From: Desulfitobacterium dichloroeliminans LMG P-21439
GTDB taxonomy: Bacteria; Bacillota; Desulfitobacteriia; Desulfitobacteriales; Desulfitobacteriaceae
NCBI RefSeq assembly: GCF_000243135.2
Contig: NC_019903.1
Location: forward strand, 534,001-598,000
Length of the DNA: 64,000 nucleotides
Reading direction: 5' to 3'
Part shown: positions 16,511 to 25,275 of the stretch, one piece after another
Layout: each line of letters opens with the position of its first letter
Numbering within the stretch: position 1 is the stretch's first letter
Translations under genes and position numbers: made by a program
Notes under the pieces: model-generated
What the model was told of the DNA's origin: nothing
The model's input: the letters and a program-made list of their open reading frames with translations, nothing else
Database searches by the model: none

Positions 16511-17773
16511 TTATACCAGACATTTTTCATACACTCCCTTGTACGGATAGTTTTCCGACAACTTCATGATTACATATCTTGCGGTTTTGATTATTTTTGC
16601 TGCAAGAAATACATACTTCAAACGAAAGGTCTTTATTTGCTGTCTGTATTCTGAAGAGTCCAAGGAATCAAACTTGAACAACAAAAATAGGTTATATGAA
16701 AGCATCATCATTTGAAACACGGCTTCATTCGCCCAAAATGACTTTAGCAAGAGATGACCCACCGCCATGTCGTATTTGGCTTCTTTGATATAGTTTTCAG
16801 CATTACCACGCTTTTCATAGTATATAACTACTTTTTCAGAAAGCAAGGTAGTATTTGTTACAAAGAAAAAGTAGTCGTATTCGGAACCTTCTAAAAGTGA
16901 TAATTGTGCTCTTTCTTTTTCTGGTTTCAGTACGCGAGATACGACAAATCTTCTGTCTTTTTCCCATTTAACTAATTTTGTATACAGTTCTGTAGTTTCT
17001 CTACCTTCTTCTCCTTTAACGAATACAATTGATGAATTCGTTGCTTGTGAGGTGAGTGTAGAATAACTTTTGGCTTTAATTAAATATTTGCATCCAAGAG
17101 ATTCTATCGTTTCGATAATTTTTTCATCAAAGTAGCCACTATCCATTCGAAATAAAATTTCTAAATCGTCTGATTTGATGTTAGCAACAATTTCTTTGAT
17201 CATTTCCGCAGCACCGTTTGCAGTGTAAGTATTGCCACTTCTTACAAATCCGGTAACATATGCTTTTAATTCGTCGCAAAATGCAAATTGGATATTGTAG
17301 CATCGGTTTCCCAGTTTCTTAGGATTATATCCTTTTGACGCACCTTCTTGATGACCTTCTACGTTAATTACACTACTATCAATATCAATCGTAATGGATG
17401 TCAATTTACTTTTAGTGAGCAGTTTTTTAAAGACTTTAAAATTAATGTCTCTAAACATTTGGGTTGTCTTGAAGTTGAAGTTTCCTAGAAACCGTGACAC
17501 TGTTTCAGGTTCTTTTACGGAAATATCAAACTCGTTGACGAGGGGATCATTTTGAAGTAGCTTTAGACGTTCTAACTTATCAATGCCAATGAAGTGACCG
17601 CAGAGCATGGTCTTTATATGATTCATCTTGATTTTATTTGTTGAGTCATTATCAAATACGAGGTCATTTTCAATAAAATCAAAAATCCCATTGCTTTTTG
17701 CATTCTCAAGGAGCAGAAAAAGACCTGCATTTGATGTTAGATTCTTAGCTTTGAAATCAATTTTATTAATCAT
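16511..17773 (-). CDS. tnpA: IS1380-family transposase (ISEcp1 TnpA-like)
   Basis: 420 aa, ATG with AAAGGGG ahead. DDE-type transposase: acidic residues in SITIDIDSSV, in LFRMDSGYFDE, and the Glu of YEKRGNAENYIKEAK (the Y-x2-R-x3-E-x6-K signature of IS4-like families). No stop or frameshift, so the element should be able to move. I recognise the sequence as the ISEcp1 transposase or one very close to it. Confidence 0.9.
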   Translation of the reverse strand: MINKIDFKAKNLTSNAGLFLLLENAKSNGIFDFIENDLVFDNDSTNKIKMNHIKTMLCGHFIGIDKLERLKLLQNDPLVNEFDISVKEPETVSRFLGNFNFKTTQMFRDINFKVFKKLLTKSKLTSITIDIDSSVINVEGHQEGASKGYNPKKLGNRCYNIQFAFCDELKAYVTGFVRSGNTYTANGAAEMIKEIVANIKSDDLEILFRMDSGYFDEKIIETIESLGCKYLIKAKSYSTLTSQATNSSIVFVKGEEGRETTELYTKLVKWEKDRRFVVSRVLKPEKERAQLSLLEGSEYDYFFFVTNTTLLSEKVVIYYEKRGNAENYIKEAKYDMAVGHLLLKSFWANEAVFQMMMLSYNLFLLFKFDSLDSSEYRQQIKTFRLKYVFLAAKIIKTARYVIMKLSENYPYKGVYEKCLV

Positions 17774-17962
17774 AATTAGAACCCCTTTTTACTACTTTTC
17801 TTACTATTATTTTACCATATATCGAGTCATAAAAGCTGATAATTTAACATATTTTTGAGCACTTTTCTTTCACCCAATGGGTGAAAGCTGAATTTCGAAG
17901 GAACGCATATTTATCAAGGCTTTGATTATGCTTTTTGAAGTACTGACGTAGAATCTAGGTAT

Positions 17963-18124
17963 GAATATTCTCTCGCCTATGCCCTGAATGACAAAATGTA
18001 CGTCAAGGAGCTGGTGTCTGGACACGACGTGACTTCGATGCGATCCAGCACGGACGACCAGCTCGGTCACGAGAAGCTGATCGACAGCGTTAATGGGATC
18101 GCTTGGCTGTGTACTAGCATATGA
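17963..18124 (+). pseudogene. Unidentified coding remnant cut by the IS
   Basis: An open stretch right after the IS duplication reads EYSLAYALNDKMYVKEL... and ends ...NGIAWLCTSI at a TGA. It looks like true protein sequence but has no start and only a few codons continue across the repaired insertion site before a stop. I do not recognise the family. It is probably the tail of a lost gene. Confidence 0.4.
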
Positions 18125-18556
18125 CAGATACTTCAAAGCGATTGTGATCGCCACGAAAGCACATGATGGTCAGGTTGACCAAGGCGGAAATTCGTATATT
18201 CTACATCCGCTTTGAGTAATGATAAATTACGAAGCGAATATGCGAAGGTTTGTGCTGTTCTACATGATGTGATAGAGGACATAAATATTACTTTTAAGGA
18301 TCTAAAATTGGAGGGTTTTGGCCATGAGATTATTACTGCTCTAGACTGCTTGACAAAGCGAAAAGGCGAATCTTATGATGATTTCAAATGGTCGTATTAT
18401 GCCAAATGAATACGCTTGACGTGTGAAACTGGCGGATTTAATAGATAATATGGACTTGACCGTATCCAAAATCCAAGCAAGGAAGATGAATTGCGGATTC
18501 AAAGATACAAACTAGCTACCGATCGACTTCAGACGCATTGCCGTGTGCTGATGTAA
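18125..18556 (+). pseudogene. Broken HD-domain phosphohydrolase (RelA/SpoT-like)
   Basis: Joined over several frames the text reads AIVIATKAHDGQVDQGG...YILHPL, then KLRSEYAKVCAVLHDVIED, then LKLADLIDNMDLT and RIQRYKLATDRLQTHC. The H...HD...D pattern of a ppGpp-hydrolase-like HD domain is clear. A TGA replaces an Arg codon near 18213 and at least two frameshifts follow. Small HD proteins of this type are common accessory genes; this one is dead. Confidence 0.65.
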
Positions 18557-18750
18557 TTCCGGACCGTCGTTTAGAGGAGATTAATGGAGCCGCTGAGATG
18601 CACCCCGCCATATCGTGTGATCAGTTTTGCTATATGTTTATCCGTTTTATAGAGACACACAGTTGGTTATTCGGCGGTGGTTTTATAGATATAACCGATG
18701 AGAAGTAGGTGTCAACCATGATTCAATTAAACTGAAAGGGAGAAAAAGGC

Positions 18751-19167
18751 ATGAAAATTTCTAAAGCTATTATTCCGGCGGCTGCGGTGGCAACATCGAT
18801 CCTTGGTTATTTGTTCATTAAGGGAAAACCCCCTGTACCGTCCACAAAAATGGTGGTCGATGCTGTGAACACGGTATCTGATGTTACACAAAAAGCGGAG
18901 GGGTCGTTTGCCGGAGTTTCTCAAAGTACCATTGATGATATAGTTAAAAATACTTACCGTGGTGTGAAAGCGGTAATTAACGGTGACACTTTGGAGTATT
19001 GGTATAAATCGTCTTCCGGGAAAACAAACAACATGGCCAGACTGGTAGTGGATGCCGGTGGAGAAATAAAAGCGTATCTTGGAAACGGTCCCTATTTTTA
19101 CGCTAATTCACCGCGGTCTTTTACAGAAAAAATAATTCAAGCAATGAATCAAGTTAAAAACATTTAA
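18751..19167 (+). CDS. Hypothetical membrane-anchored small protein
   Basis: 138 aa, ATG with AAAGGGAGAAAAA ahead. One N-terminal hydrophobic segment (AIIPAAAVATSILGYLFI, about residues 6-23) suggests a signal anchor; the rest is soluble with no known motif. It is intact although the genes on both sides are broken. Family not recognised. Confidence 0.55.
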   Translation: MKISKAIIPAAAVATSILGYLFIKGKPPVPSTKMVVDAVNTVSDVTQKAEGSFAGVSQSTIDDIVKNTYRGVKAVINGDTLEYWYKSSSGKTNNMARLVVDAGGEIKAYLGNGPYFYANSPRSFTEKIIQAMNQVKNI

Positions 19168-19176
19168 GGTGGCTTT

Positions 19177-20121
19177 ATGCCTCTATTATCGTCCGACAGG
19201 ACATCACAAAAATGAAAGTTGGCAGCATCGTCAACGCCGCCAACACCGATTTGCAAATGTGCGATTGGGTTTGCGGAGCTATATTTAAAGCGGTGGGAGC
19301 GGCACAACTTCAAGCTGCTTGTTATAAACTAGCCGCGATTAACACGGGTGAGCTGTTATTACGCTGGGCTTCAACCTCCCGGCAAAATTTTCGTCATCCA
19401 CGCTGCTGGTCCCGCCCATCGGCAGTGGAACAAGGAGCTGAATGAGCAGCACCTCCGTGTCACCTATATGAACTCATTGAAAAGAGACTTTGAAAATAAG
19501 TTACCTCGGAATTCAAGATTTACTTACAAACCGCGACCTTGATGTGATTCTTGTAGTGTTTGACAAGTCAGCATTCACCATCAGCAGTGAACTGCTTGGA
19601 GCAGATGAAAGCTACATGTACGATCATTATGTCGCAGAACACCATATCCGTCGGCGGCAACTACTTGATGTAGAGCGGGATGCCTTATACGAAGCTGACA
19701 AGGATGTTAGCAAATACAACGAGTCTATTTTTGAAGATATGCTCGCCCCATCCGTTGGTGCGCCTGTCCCACTTGATGATTCGGTCGGCAACTTGACGAG
19801 CCGTTTCCCCACATGCTACTTAGTCTTATTGATGCCAAGGAAATGATGGATGTCAAAATTTATAAACGCGCCAACCTTGACCGAAAATTGTTATCTAAGA
19901 TTAGAAGAATTCAAAGGCTATGTGCCAAGTAAGCGCACTGCGATTGCCCTCGCCATTGCACTGGAGAAGCCGACGACCTTTTGGAGCGTGCGATATATGC
20001 CCTCTCCCGTACAGTCAAGTTCGACGTTAATGTAGAATATTTTATAACAAACGGTAAATACGACGTTTTTGAGATAAATGAAGTGCTGATCGAGTACGAT
20101 CAGCCGCTGTTGGAGGGATAG
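19177..20121 (+). pseudogene. Broken macrodomain (ADP-ribose-binding) protein
   Basis: From ATG 19177 a frameshift follows at once (MPL then IIVRQDITKMKV in another frame). Then SIVNAANTDLQM, CGAIFKAVGAAQLQAAC, INTGE and FVIHAAGPAHRQWNKE show a macrodomain of the O-acetyl-ADP-ribose deacetylase type. A long tail (LDVILVVFDKSAFTI..., [26 protein letters not shown]) belongs to a two-domain variant. At least four frameshifts and missing segments make the gene non-functional. The frame ends at TAG 20119-20121, 2 bp before the next gene, so the two were probably one operon. Confidence 0.65.
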
Positions 20122-20123
20122 GT

Positions 20124-20675
20124 ATGAGAAACTACAACTGGGGCATTACTACGAATGTCTATGAAGGCGATGATATTCATAAACGTTTTGTCTTAGGTGT
20201 ATCTGGAAATAATCCACTTATTTGTTTTGGAATAAATCCAAGTACCGCAAATAACCAATACGCCGACAAGACGCTACATATGGTCGAAAAAATAGCAAAC
20301 CTCAATGGTTATGATGGGTGGTTGATGCTAAATATCTACCCACAACGCACGACAGACCCGAATGGTTTAGATCAGATAAGAAACGAAGAGTGGCATATTC
20401 AAAATCTACAACACATAACGACGATTTTGAAGTGCGGTAACTTAAGTCTGTGGGCGGCTTGGGGAAAACCAATAATGACGCGGGAATACCTTGTAGAGTG
20501 TTTAGGGGATATAAATGATCTTGCTATTAAATATTCTTGCCGCTGGATTGCATTTGGCAAGGAAGAGGGTGAAATAATCAATTGTGTGACTGTTGAAGGA
20601 CATCCTCGCCATCCGTCCCGTCTGCCGTTAGCCTCAAGATATATTGGCTACGAAGTTGCTCATTATTTTAGGTGA
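20124..20675 (+). CDS. DUF1643 domain protein
   Basis: 183 aa, ATG with GGAGGGATAGGT ahead. The sequence FGINPSTANNQYADKTL, then MLNIYPQRTTDPNGL and a final GHPRHPSRLP are the conserved blocks of DUF1643, a family of unknown function common on plasmids and genomic islands. Intact. It starts just after the dead macrodomain frame, so it may have lost its original promoter context. Confidence 0.75.
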   Translation: MRNYNWGITTNVYEGDDIHKRFVLGVSGNNPLICFGINPSTANNQYADKTLHMVEKIANLNGYDGWLMLNIYPQRTTDPNGLDQIRNEEWHIQNLQHITTILKCGNLSLWAAWGKPIMTREYLVECLGDINDLAIKYSCRWIAFGKEEGEIINCVTVEGHPRHPSRLPLASRYIGYEVAHYFR

Positions 20676-20759
20676 GATTTGTCGCTTTGGAAGCGATCAT
20701 ATGCCCCTCAGAAAAGTTTAGAATGAAGTCACACTAAAACTTTGAAGGAGAACGTGGCG

Positions 20760-20838
20760 ATGAAAAAAGGGTTAACAGAACTGATTTTTATACTCGACAA
20801 AGCGGGTCGATGGGCGGTTTGGAGGCCGACACCATAAC
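20760..20838 (+). pseudogene. VWA-domain protein stump
   Basis: ATG with AAGGAGAA ahead reads MKKGLTELIFILDKA, then breaks; one base off, the sequence continues SMGGLEADTI. Together this is the MIDAS start of a von Willebrand A protein (D-x-S-x-S with the middle replaced). Only about 26 codons remain before an unrelated fragment. Confidence 0.5.
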
Positions 20839-20851
20839 GGGTGCATTAGCT

Positions 20852-21132
20852 ATGACGGATGCAATATTTATATACCGTTTCTACACTGGTGGTTATGGCG
20901 ATGATACGGGCAATCTCATTAACAGACGCTTAACCCTCGAACAATGCTGCCCGTTTATGCACAAGCAAGGCGCCTGTGCTGCGGGTTGAGCGAATGTAAT
21001 GGGATGTTGGCAGGGAGCAGATTGTGCGGCTTCACGCAGCCGGATATTCAGCCTATTCCTGACCCGGGCAAGAAAGGAACTGTTGGTTTGTTTCTGCTTG
21101 ACGGGGTTGGGTCTTTAGGTTTCAGTAATTAA
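20852..21132 (+). pseudogene. Unidentified frameshifted gene remnant
   Basis: One frame gives DAIFIYRFYTGGYGDDTGNL ... LTLEQCCPFMHKQGACAAG and stops; a second frame continues with CNGMLAGSRLCGFTQPDI and ends KGTVGLFLLDGVGSLGFSN. The two look like halves of one cysteine-containing protein, family unknown to me. It ends just before a strong hairpin, so this was probably the last gene of an operon. Confidence 0.4.
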
Positions 21133-21138
21133 CGAAGC

Positions 21139-21183
21139 ATAGCGCATGTGTAGGAAGAAAAAGCCTCGCATGCGCTTTTTAAT
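21139..21183 (+). terminator. Hairpin terminator
   Basis: AGCGCATG near 21139 pairs with CATGCGCT near 21169-21176, followed by TTTTTAAT. It ends the decayed plus-strand gene cluster. Confidence 0.6.
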
Positions 21184-21262
21184 TTCCCCTATAAAAGAAG
21201 ACGGCAGGACGGACCATTACCGTGAGCCTTGCCGCTGCTTGAGATAGGGGGAAAAGAACAGG

Positions 21263-21430
21263 ATGCCGGATTATAAAAAGATGTACTTTCAACTTGCAGC
21301 AAAAGTCGCTGATGCCATGGATATCCTTTCAAAAGCTCAGCAGGAGGGAGAAGCGGAATTCATGGCTGGAGAGCCGTCTCCCGGAATCAAAGTCATCGCC
21401 ATAAAAGAGGAAGACGGTCCATCGGAATAA
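21263..21430 (+). CDS. Small hypothetical protein (55 aa)
   Basis: ATG preceded by GGGGGAAAAGAACAGG. The protein (MPDYKKMYFQLAAKVADAMDIL...) is short, mostly helical and acidic at the end. Similar short proteins occur, as far as I remember, in accessory regions of clostridia. It is followed at once by a terminator hairpin (21436-21459), which supports a real gene. Function unknown. Confidence 0.55.
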   Translation: MPDYKKMYFQLAAKVADAMDILSKAQQEGEAEFMAGEPSPGIKVIAIKEEDGPSE

Positions 21431-21435
21431 AGAAG

Positions 21436-21459
21436 AGCCACACATGGTTATGTGTGGCT
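21436..21459 (+). terminator. Terminator of the 55-aa gene
   Basis: A 10-bp perfect stem AGCCACACAT / ATGTGTGGCT with a four-base loop, followed by a short T-run. It starts five bases after the stop codon. Confidence 0.65.
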
Positions 21460-21476
21460 TTAGCGGTAAAACAAAT

Positions 21477-21518
21477 GCCAGCCCCAAATACGAATGTGCC
21501 TTCGTATTTGGGACTGGC
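21477..21518. repeat. Second copy of the CCCAAATACGAA inverted repeat
   Basis: Arms at 21477-21494 and 21501-21518 (18 bp, one mismatch) share the core CCCAAATACGAA/TTCGTATTTGGG with the 48-bp palindrome at 4146-4193. It marks the right edge of the accessory island as the other marks its left edge. Confidence 0.75.
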
Positions 21519-21537
21519 TTGTATTTCGAGAGGAAGG

Positions 21538-21572
21538 ATTTCAGTTGCTTACAAATTGTAAGCAACTGAAAT
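21538..21572. repeat. Perfect 17-bp inverted repeat, possible operator or hairpin
   Basis: ATTTCAGTTGCTTACAA and its exact complement flank a single A. It has no T-run and lies 100 bp downstream of the hydrogenase operon end. It could stabilise that transcript's 3' end, or be a binding site or the trace of a mobile element. Confidence 0.5.
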
Positions 21573-21671
21573 TGAAAGCTGCAGATGGAAAACGTTGCTG
21601 AACCATTCAAAATGTGGCTTGCTCAGGTTGGACGCGAGTGGATTAACCAGCGATTGCAGGCTTCAAGTACC

Positions 21672-22412
21672 CTACCTCTTCTTACTCTCTGATGTATTCT
21701 CAAGATCATCAGGCTTAATATTGACCTCCAGCTCGTACTTGTACCCGTTGATCATGGAAGAGACGGTGCCGTCATCATCTAAGATATCCTGCCGGAAGAC
21801 CATATAGAGATGGCCGAGGAGAAATGCTGCGTAGCCCCAAGCGAATAGATGATGAAACATGCGGACGAGATTTTCACTGCCCATAGCAGGGATGACCCAA
21901 GAGAAAACTCCGAGTACACCCTCGGGAGTGGCTGTAGCCCTCATAGCAAAACCGGTGAGGATCATAACCATGCTTGCAAACCAAATGAAGATAAGGTACA
22001 TGAGCTGGGCCATCGAATTATGGCCCACATGAGTAGTATGCTCATGGGTCATAAATAGATAGTATTTTAAAGTAGCGACAGCATCCTGCCAAAATTCTTT
22101 GCGCCAGAAACGCATCTTTGCGAACTCGTTACCCACTATAAACCAGTACAAACGAAAAAGAAGGTTGGCGGTAAAGATGTAGGCTGTGATGCCATGCCAG
22201 TAACGCATGTTACCCATGACAAAGTTTCCGACAGCTTCTCCGGGTGCCACGAGGATGGGGTTGCCGATATACATGCCTGTAATAAACAAAATGACGATGG
22301 CAGTAGCATTGATCCAATGAAAAAGTCGTATAGGCAATTGCCATACATAGGTGGGTTGGCGCAAGCTTGAAGGCCTCGTACTGCTGGGTTGCTTTTTGAA
22401 TGTTTCATTCAT
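21672..22412 (-). CDS. [NiFe] hydrogenase b-type cytochrome subunit
   Basis: 246 aa from ATG 22412 (the open frame reaches 22499 but overlaps the large-subunit gene). Four hydrophobic segments and His residues in PIRLFHWINA, MRYWHGITAY and MFHHLFAW fit the di-haem HupC/HyaC/CybH family. It anchors the hydrogenase to the membrane and passes electrons from H2 to menaquinone. Third and last gene of the hydrogenase operon, 17 bp after the large subunit. Confidence 0.88.
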   Translation of the reverse strand: MNETFKKQPSSTRPSSLRQPTYVWQLPIRLFHWINATAIVILFITGMYIGNPILVAPGEAVGNFVMGNMRYWHGITAYIFTANLLFRLYWFIVGNEFAKMRFWRKEFWQDAVATLKYYLFMTHEHTTHVGHNSMAQLMYLIFIWFASMVMILTGFAMRATATPEGVLGVFSWVIPAMGSENLVRMFHHLFAWGYAAFLLGHLYMVFRQDILDDDGTVSSMINGYKYELEVNIKPDDLENTSESKKR

Positions 22413-22429
22413 AGGCAAAAACACATCCT

Positions 22430-24142
22430 TTAGAGAACTTTTACCTTGGCTAATTCCTCCCCTGTAGGAGAGATAAGATGGGTGGCGCAAGCTAGACAAG
22501 GGTCAAAGGAATGAATAGTCCGCAATAACTCTAAGGGCTGATCTTGGACTGCTACCGGCGTGTCTAGGAGAGAGGCTTCGTAAGGCCCTTTGCCCCCTTT
22601 TTCATCTCGGGGAGCTGCATTCCAAGTGGTTGGAACAACGGCCTGGTAGCTTTCAACTTTGCCATCGCGGATTTTAATCCAATGAGCAAGAGCTCCCCGA
22701 GGGGCCTCGGCAAACCCAACTCCCTGTGCCGTTGCCGGCCAACGGCTGGGATCCCATTTTTCCGGATTAAAGGTCTGGGTATCACCTGACTTAATGTTGG
22801 CAATGAGGTCGGCGTAAAAACCGGCGAGATGATCCACGGAGTATTTGGTTTCTAAAGCTCTAGCCAAGGTTCGACCAAGGGTTGAAATCAAGGCCTTGGG
22901 CGGGAGTTCTAAACGCTTTAAGGCGTCATCAACGAGACCCTTGATTTCCTGATTGCCTCCGGCATAAGCTACCATAACTCGGGCGAGAGGTCCCACTTCC
23001 ATAGGGTGGCCCTTCCAGTGGGGTGTCTTAATCCAACTGTATTTTTTATTTTCATCGAGATTATGATAAGGTGGCCGAGGGCCATCATAGGCTGGATCGG
23101 TTTGTCCCTGCCAAGGATGTAAGCCAGCCTTGGGATCTGCATAGTGATACCAAGAATGGTTGACAAACTCTTTTATATGCTCAGGGTCTTTAAGATCTAC
23201 GTCATAGAGCTGGGTGAGGTCACCGTTTAGAATGGCCCCCTTGGGAAAGAGAAAGCTATCCGAGTCGCGAATATCGGTAAGTGGAACGCCACCGTAGCAA
23301 AGGAAGTTGCCGATTCCGCCACCCCAGAGGTCGCCCTTGTAGAAGCTGGCGATTGCCATAACATCTGGAATCAATACCTTGTCCACAAAAACCTGTGCTT
23401 CATCAATTTTCGCTTTTACTAAGTTTAAACGCTCCATGTTGACGACATGTACATCATTTAAGTTAATAGTCGAGGCATGGCCACCCACGAGATAATTGGG
23501 ATGAGGGTTTTTTCCACCAAAAATGGTATGGATTTTGACTATCTCAGTTTGCCAATTCAAGGCTTCAATATAGTGGGCTACGGCCATCAAGTTGGCTTCG
23601 GGTGGGAGACGATAGGCTGGATGTCCCCAGTAGGCATTGGCGAAAATCCCCAGCTGTCCGCTTTCAACAAGGCCTTTGACTCTGGTTTGGATATCGCGGA
23701 AATAACCTGCGGATGATTTAGGCCAGTCGGAGATAGACATTGCTAAATTGCTGGTTGCTTTAGGGTCAGCCTTAAGAGCACTTAGAACATCGACCCAGTC
23801 AAAACCATGTAAGTGATAAAAATGCACCACATGGTCATGAACCATCTGGGAAAGTGTCATAATGTTGCGGATAAAGTTGGCGTTTTTGGGAATTCGATAA
23901 TCCAGGGCATCTTCAACAGCACGGATCGAGGTTAGGGCATGAATATGAGTACAAACCCCACAGATTCTTTGGACAAAAGACCAAACATCACGGGGATCTC
24001 GATTCTCAACGATTTTCTCAATACCCCGAAATACTGTACCCGAACTCATGGCGTCAGTAATTTTAGTGCCTTCCACAACGGCTTCAATGCGTAAATGACC
24101 TTCTATCCGAGTTAAGGGATCGATAACAATTCTATTAGCCAT
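22430..24142 (-). CDS. [NiFe] hydrogenase large subunit
   Basis: 570 aa. Nickel ligands are visible in both motifs: RICGVC (Cys61, Cys64) and DPCLACATH (Cys549, Cys552, ending at His555). A 15-residue tail after His555 is what a HyaD/HupD-type endopeptidase removes after metal insertion. Membrane-bound uptake-type (group 1) hydrogenase. No hyp or maturation protease gene is in the window, so these must be elsewhere. The gene lies 17 bp after the small-subunit stop. Confidence 0.95.
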   Translation of the reverse strand: MANRIVIDPLTRIEGHLRIEAVVEGTKITDAMSSGTVFRGIEKIVENRDPRDVWSFVQRICGVCTHIHALTSIRAVEDALDYRIPKNANFIRNIMTLSQMVHDHVVHFYHLHGFDWVDVLSALKADPKATSNLAMSISDWPKSSAGYFRDIQTRVKGLVESGQLGIFANAYWGHPAYRLPPEANLMAVAHYIEALNWQTEIVKIHTIFGGKNPHPNYLVGGHASTINLNDVHVVNMERLNLVKAKIDEAQVFVDKVLIPDVMAIASFYKGDLWGGGIGNFLCYGGVPLTDIRDSDSFLFPKGAILNGDLTQLYDVDLKDPEHIKEFVNHSWYHYADPKAGLHPWQGQTDPAYDGPRPPYHNLDENKKYSWIKTPHWKGHPMEVGPLARVMVAYAGGNQEIKGLVDDALKRLELPPKALISTLGRTLARALETKYSVDHLAGFYADLIANIKSGDTQTFNPEKWDPSRWPATAQGVGFAEAPRGALAHWIKIRDGKVESYQAVVPTTWNAAPRDEKGGKGPYEASLLDTPVAVQDQPLELLRTIHSFDPCLACATHLISPTGEELAKVKVL

Positions 24143-24159
24143 AGATTCAGTGTTTCCCC

Positions 24160-25239
24160 CTAATCTTCCTTATGGCGTTTTTCGCTGTTTTTCGTGACAG
24201 CTGTTGCTACAGCATGAGCGACGACACCAACCCCTGCAGCTCCAACAGCAACCATGCCCAGTTCATCGGGATTTTTGCCTATAGCGTTATTGGGAATGTC
24301 CGCTAGGTGAGTATAAAACGGCGTACTCGTGGCATACCAATTGTTTTCAGAGCAGGCCATGCAAGGATGACCCGATTTGACAGGAAAGCTTACCCCATTA
24401 TTCCATTCGGTTACGGCACAAGCATTGTAGGCCACAGGACCTTTACAGCCTACTTTATATAAACACCAACCTTTCTTTGCTCCTTCATCATCGAATTGCT
24501 CGACGAATTGACCGGCATCAAAGAAGGCTCGTCGAGTACAGCCATCATGAACACGCTTGGAATAAAAGGCTTTGGGGCGACCGAGGCTGGTCAGCTCAGG
24601 AATCTCTCCGAAGGTAATGTAATGGACAATAGTTCCGGTAATAACCTCGGCGATGGGTGGACAACCTGGTACATCGATAATCGGTTTGTTTTTGACAATA
24701 TGCCGGATAGGAACAGCCTCCGTGGGATTGGGATAAGCGCCCTGGATACAGGCATTGGTGGCACAAGATCCATAGGCGATGACTGCAGCAGCTCCGTCAG
24801 CGCACTCCTTTAAAAGGTCATTGGCAGTCATTCCGCCAATTGTGCAATATACCCCGCCGTCACCTAAGGTAGCACTTCCTTCGACGACTAAAATATACTT
24901 GCCATAATAGTCTTTCATGGTCTTTAAGCGAACAGATTCGGCCTGGGTCCCCGCGGCTGCTTGCAAGGTTTCCATATAGTCAAGGGATATCATGTCAAAG
25001 ATTAGATCAGAAACAAGCGGATGTGCACTGCGGATAAAGGATTCTGCGCAACAGGTGCATTCCTGTAGACTTAAATAGATAACGGGAAGTCGGGGATTAG
25101 TTTCAAGAGCTTTAATAATTTTGGGTACGGCAGTAGAGTCTAAGCCCAACATAGCAGCGGTCATCGTACAAAATTTTAAGAAGTTACGACGGGATATTCC
25201 TTTACGGCGAGCCCATTGATAATAGGTATCTTCGGCCAT
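24160..25239 (-). CDS. [NiFe] hydrogenase small subunit, Tat precursor
   Basis: 359 aa from ATG 25239, which has AAAGGAGGG ahead; the frame open to 25275 has no ribosome site. The N-terminus carries the twin-arginine motif SRRNFLKF (Arg17, Arg18) followed by a hydrophobic stretch, so the folded heterodimer is exported. The cysteines of CTCCAES, GSCATN, VPGCPP and the C-terminal cluster motifs (GCKGPVAYNAC, HPCMACSE) fit three Fe-S clusters. A C-terminal hydrophobic helix (LGMVAVGAAGVGVVAHAVA) anchors it in the membrane. First gene of the operon. Confidence 0.95.
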   Translation of the reverse strand: MAEDTYYQWARRKGISRRNFLKFCTMTAAMLGLDSTAVPKIIKALETNPRLPVIYLSLQECTCCAESFIRSAHPLVSDLIFDMISLDYMETLQAAAGTQAESVRLKTMKDYYGKYILVVEGSATLGDGGVYCTIGGMTANDLLKECADGAAAVIAYGSCATNACIQGAYPNPTEAVPIRHIVKNKPIIDVPGCPPIAEVITGTIVHYITFGEIPELTSLGRPKAFYSKRVHDGCTRRAFFDAGQFVEQFDDEGAKKGWCLYKVGCKGPVAYNACAVTEWNNGVSFPVKSGHPCMACSENNWYATSTPFYTHLADIPNNAIGKNPDELGMVAVGAAGVGVVAHAVATAVTKNSEKRHKED

Positions 25240-25275
25240 TAGCAACCCTCCTTTGATGAACAAGACTCGTTTCAA

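Larger units (their letters stand above)
16304..17959 (-). mobile_element. ISEcp1-like IS1380-family insertion sequence, intact
   Basis: Exactly 1656 bp, bounded by 14-bp inverted repeats: CCTAAATTCCACGT at 16304-16317 and ACGTAGAATCTAGG at 17946-17959. The insertion is flanked by a perfect 5-bp duplication TATGA (16299-16303 and 17960-17964). It carries one 420-aa transposase on the minus strand and an outward promoter at the 16.3-kb end. Length, both repeats, duplication size, transposase length and promoter agree with what I remember of ISEcp1. It split an already decayed region. Confidence 0.92.
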
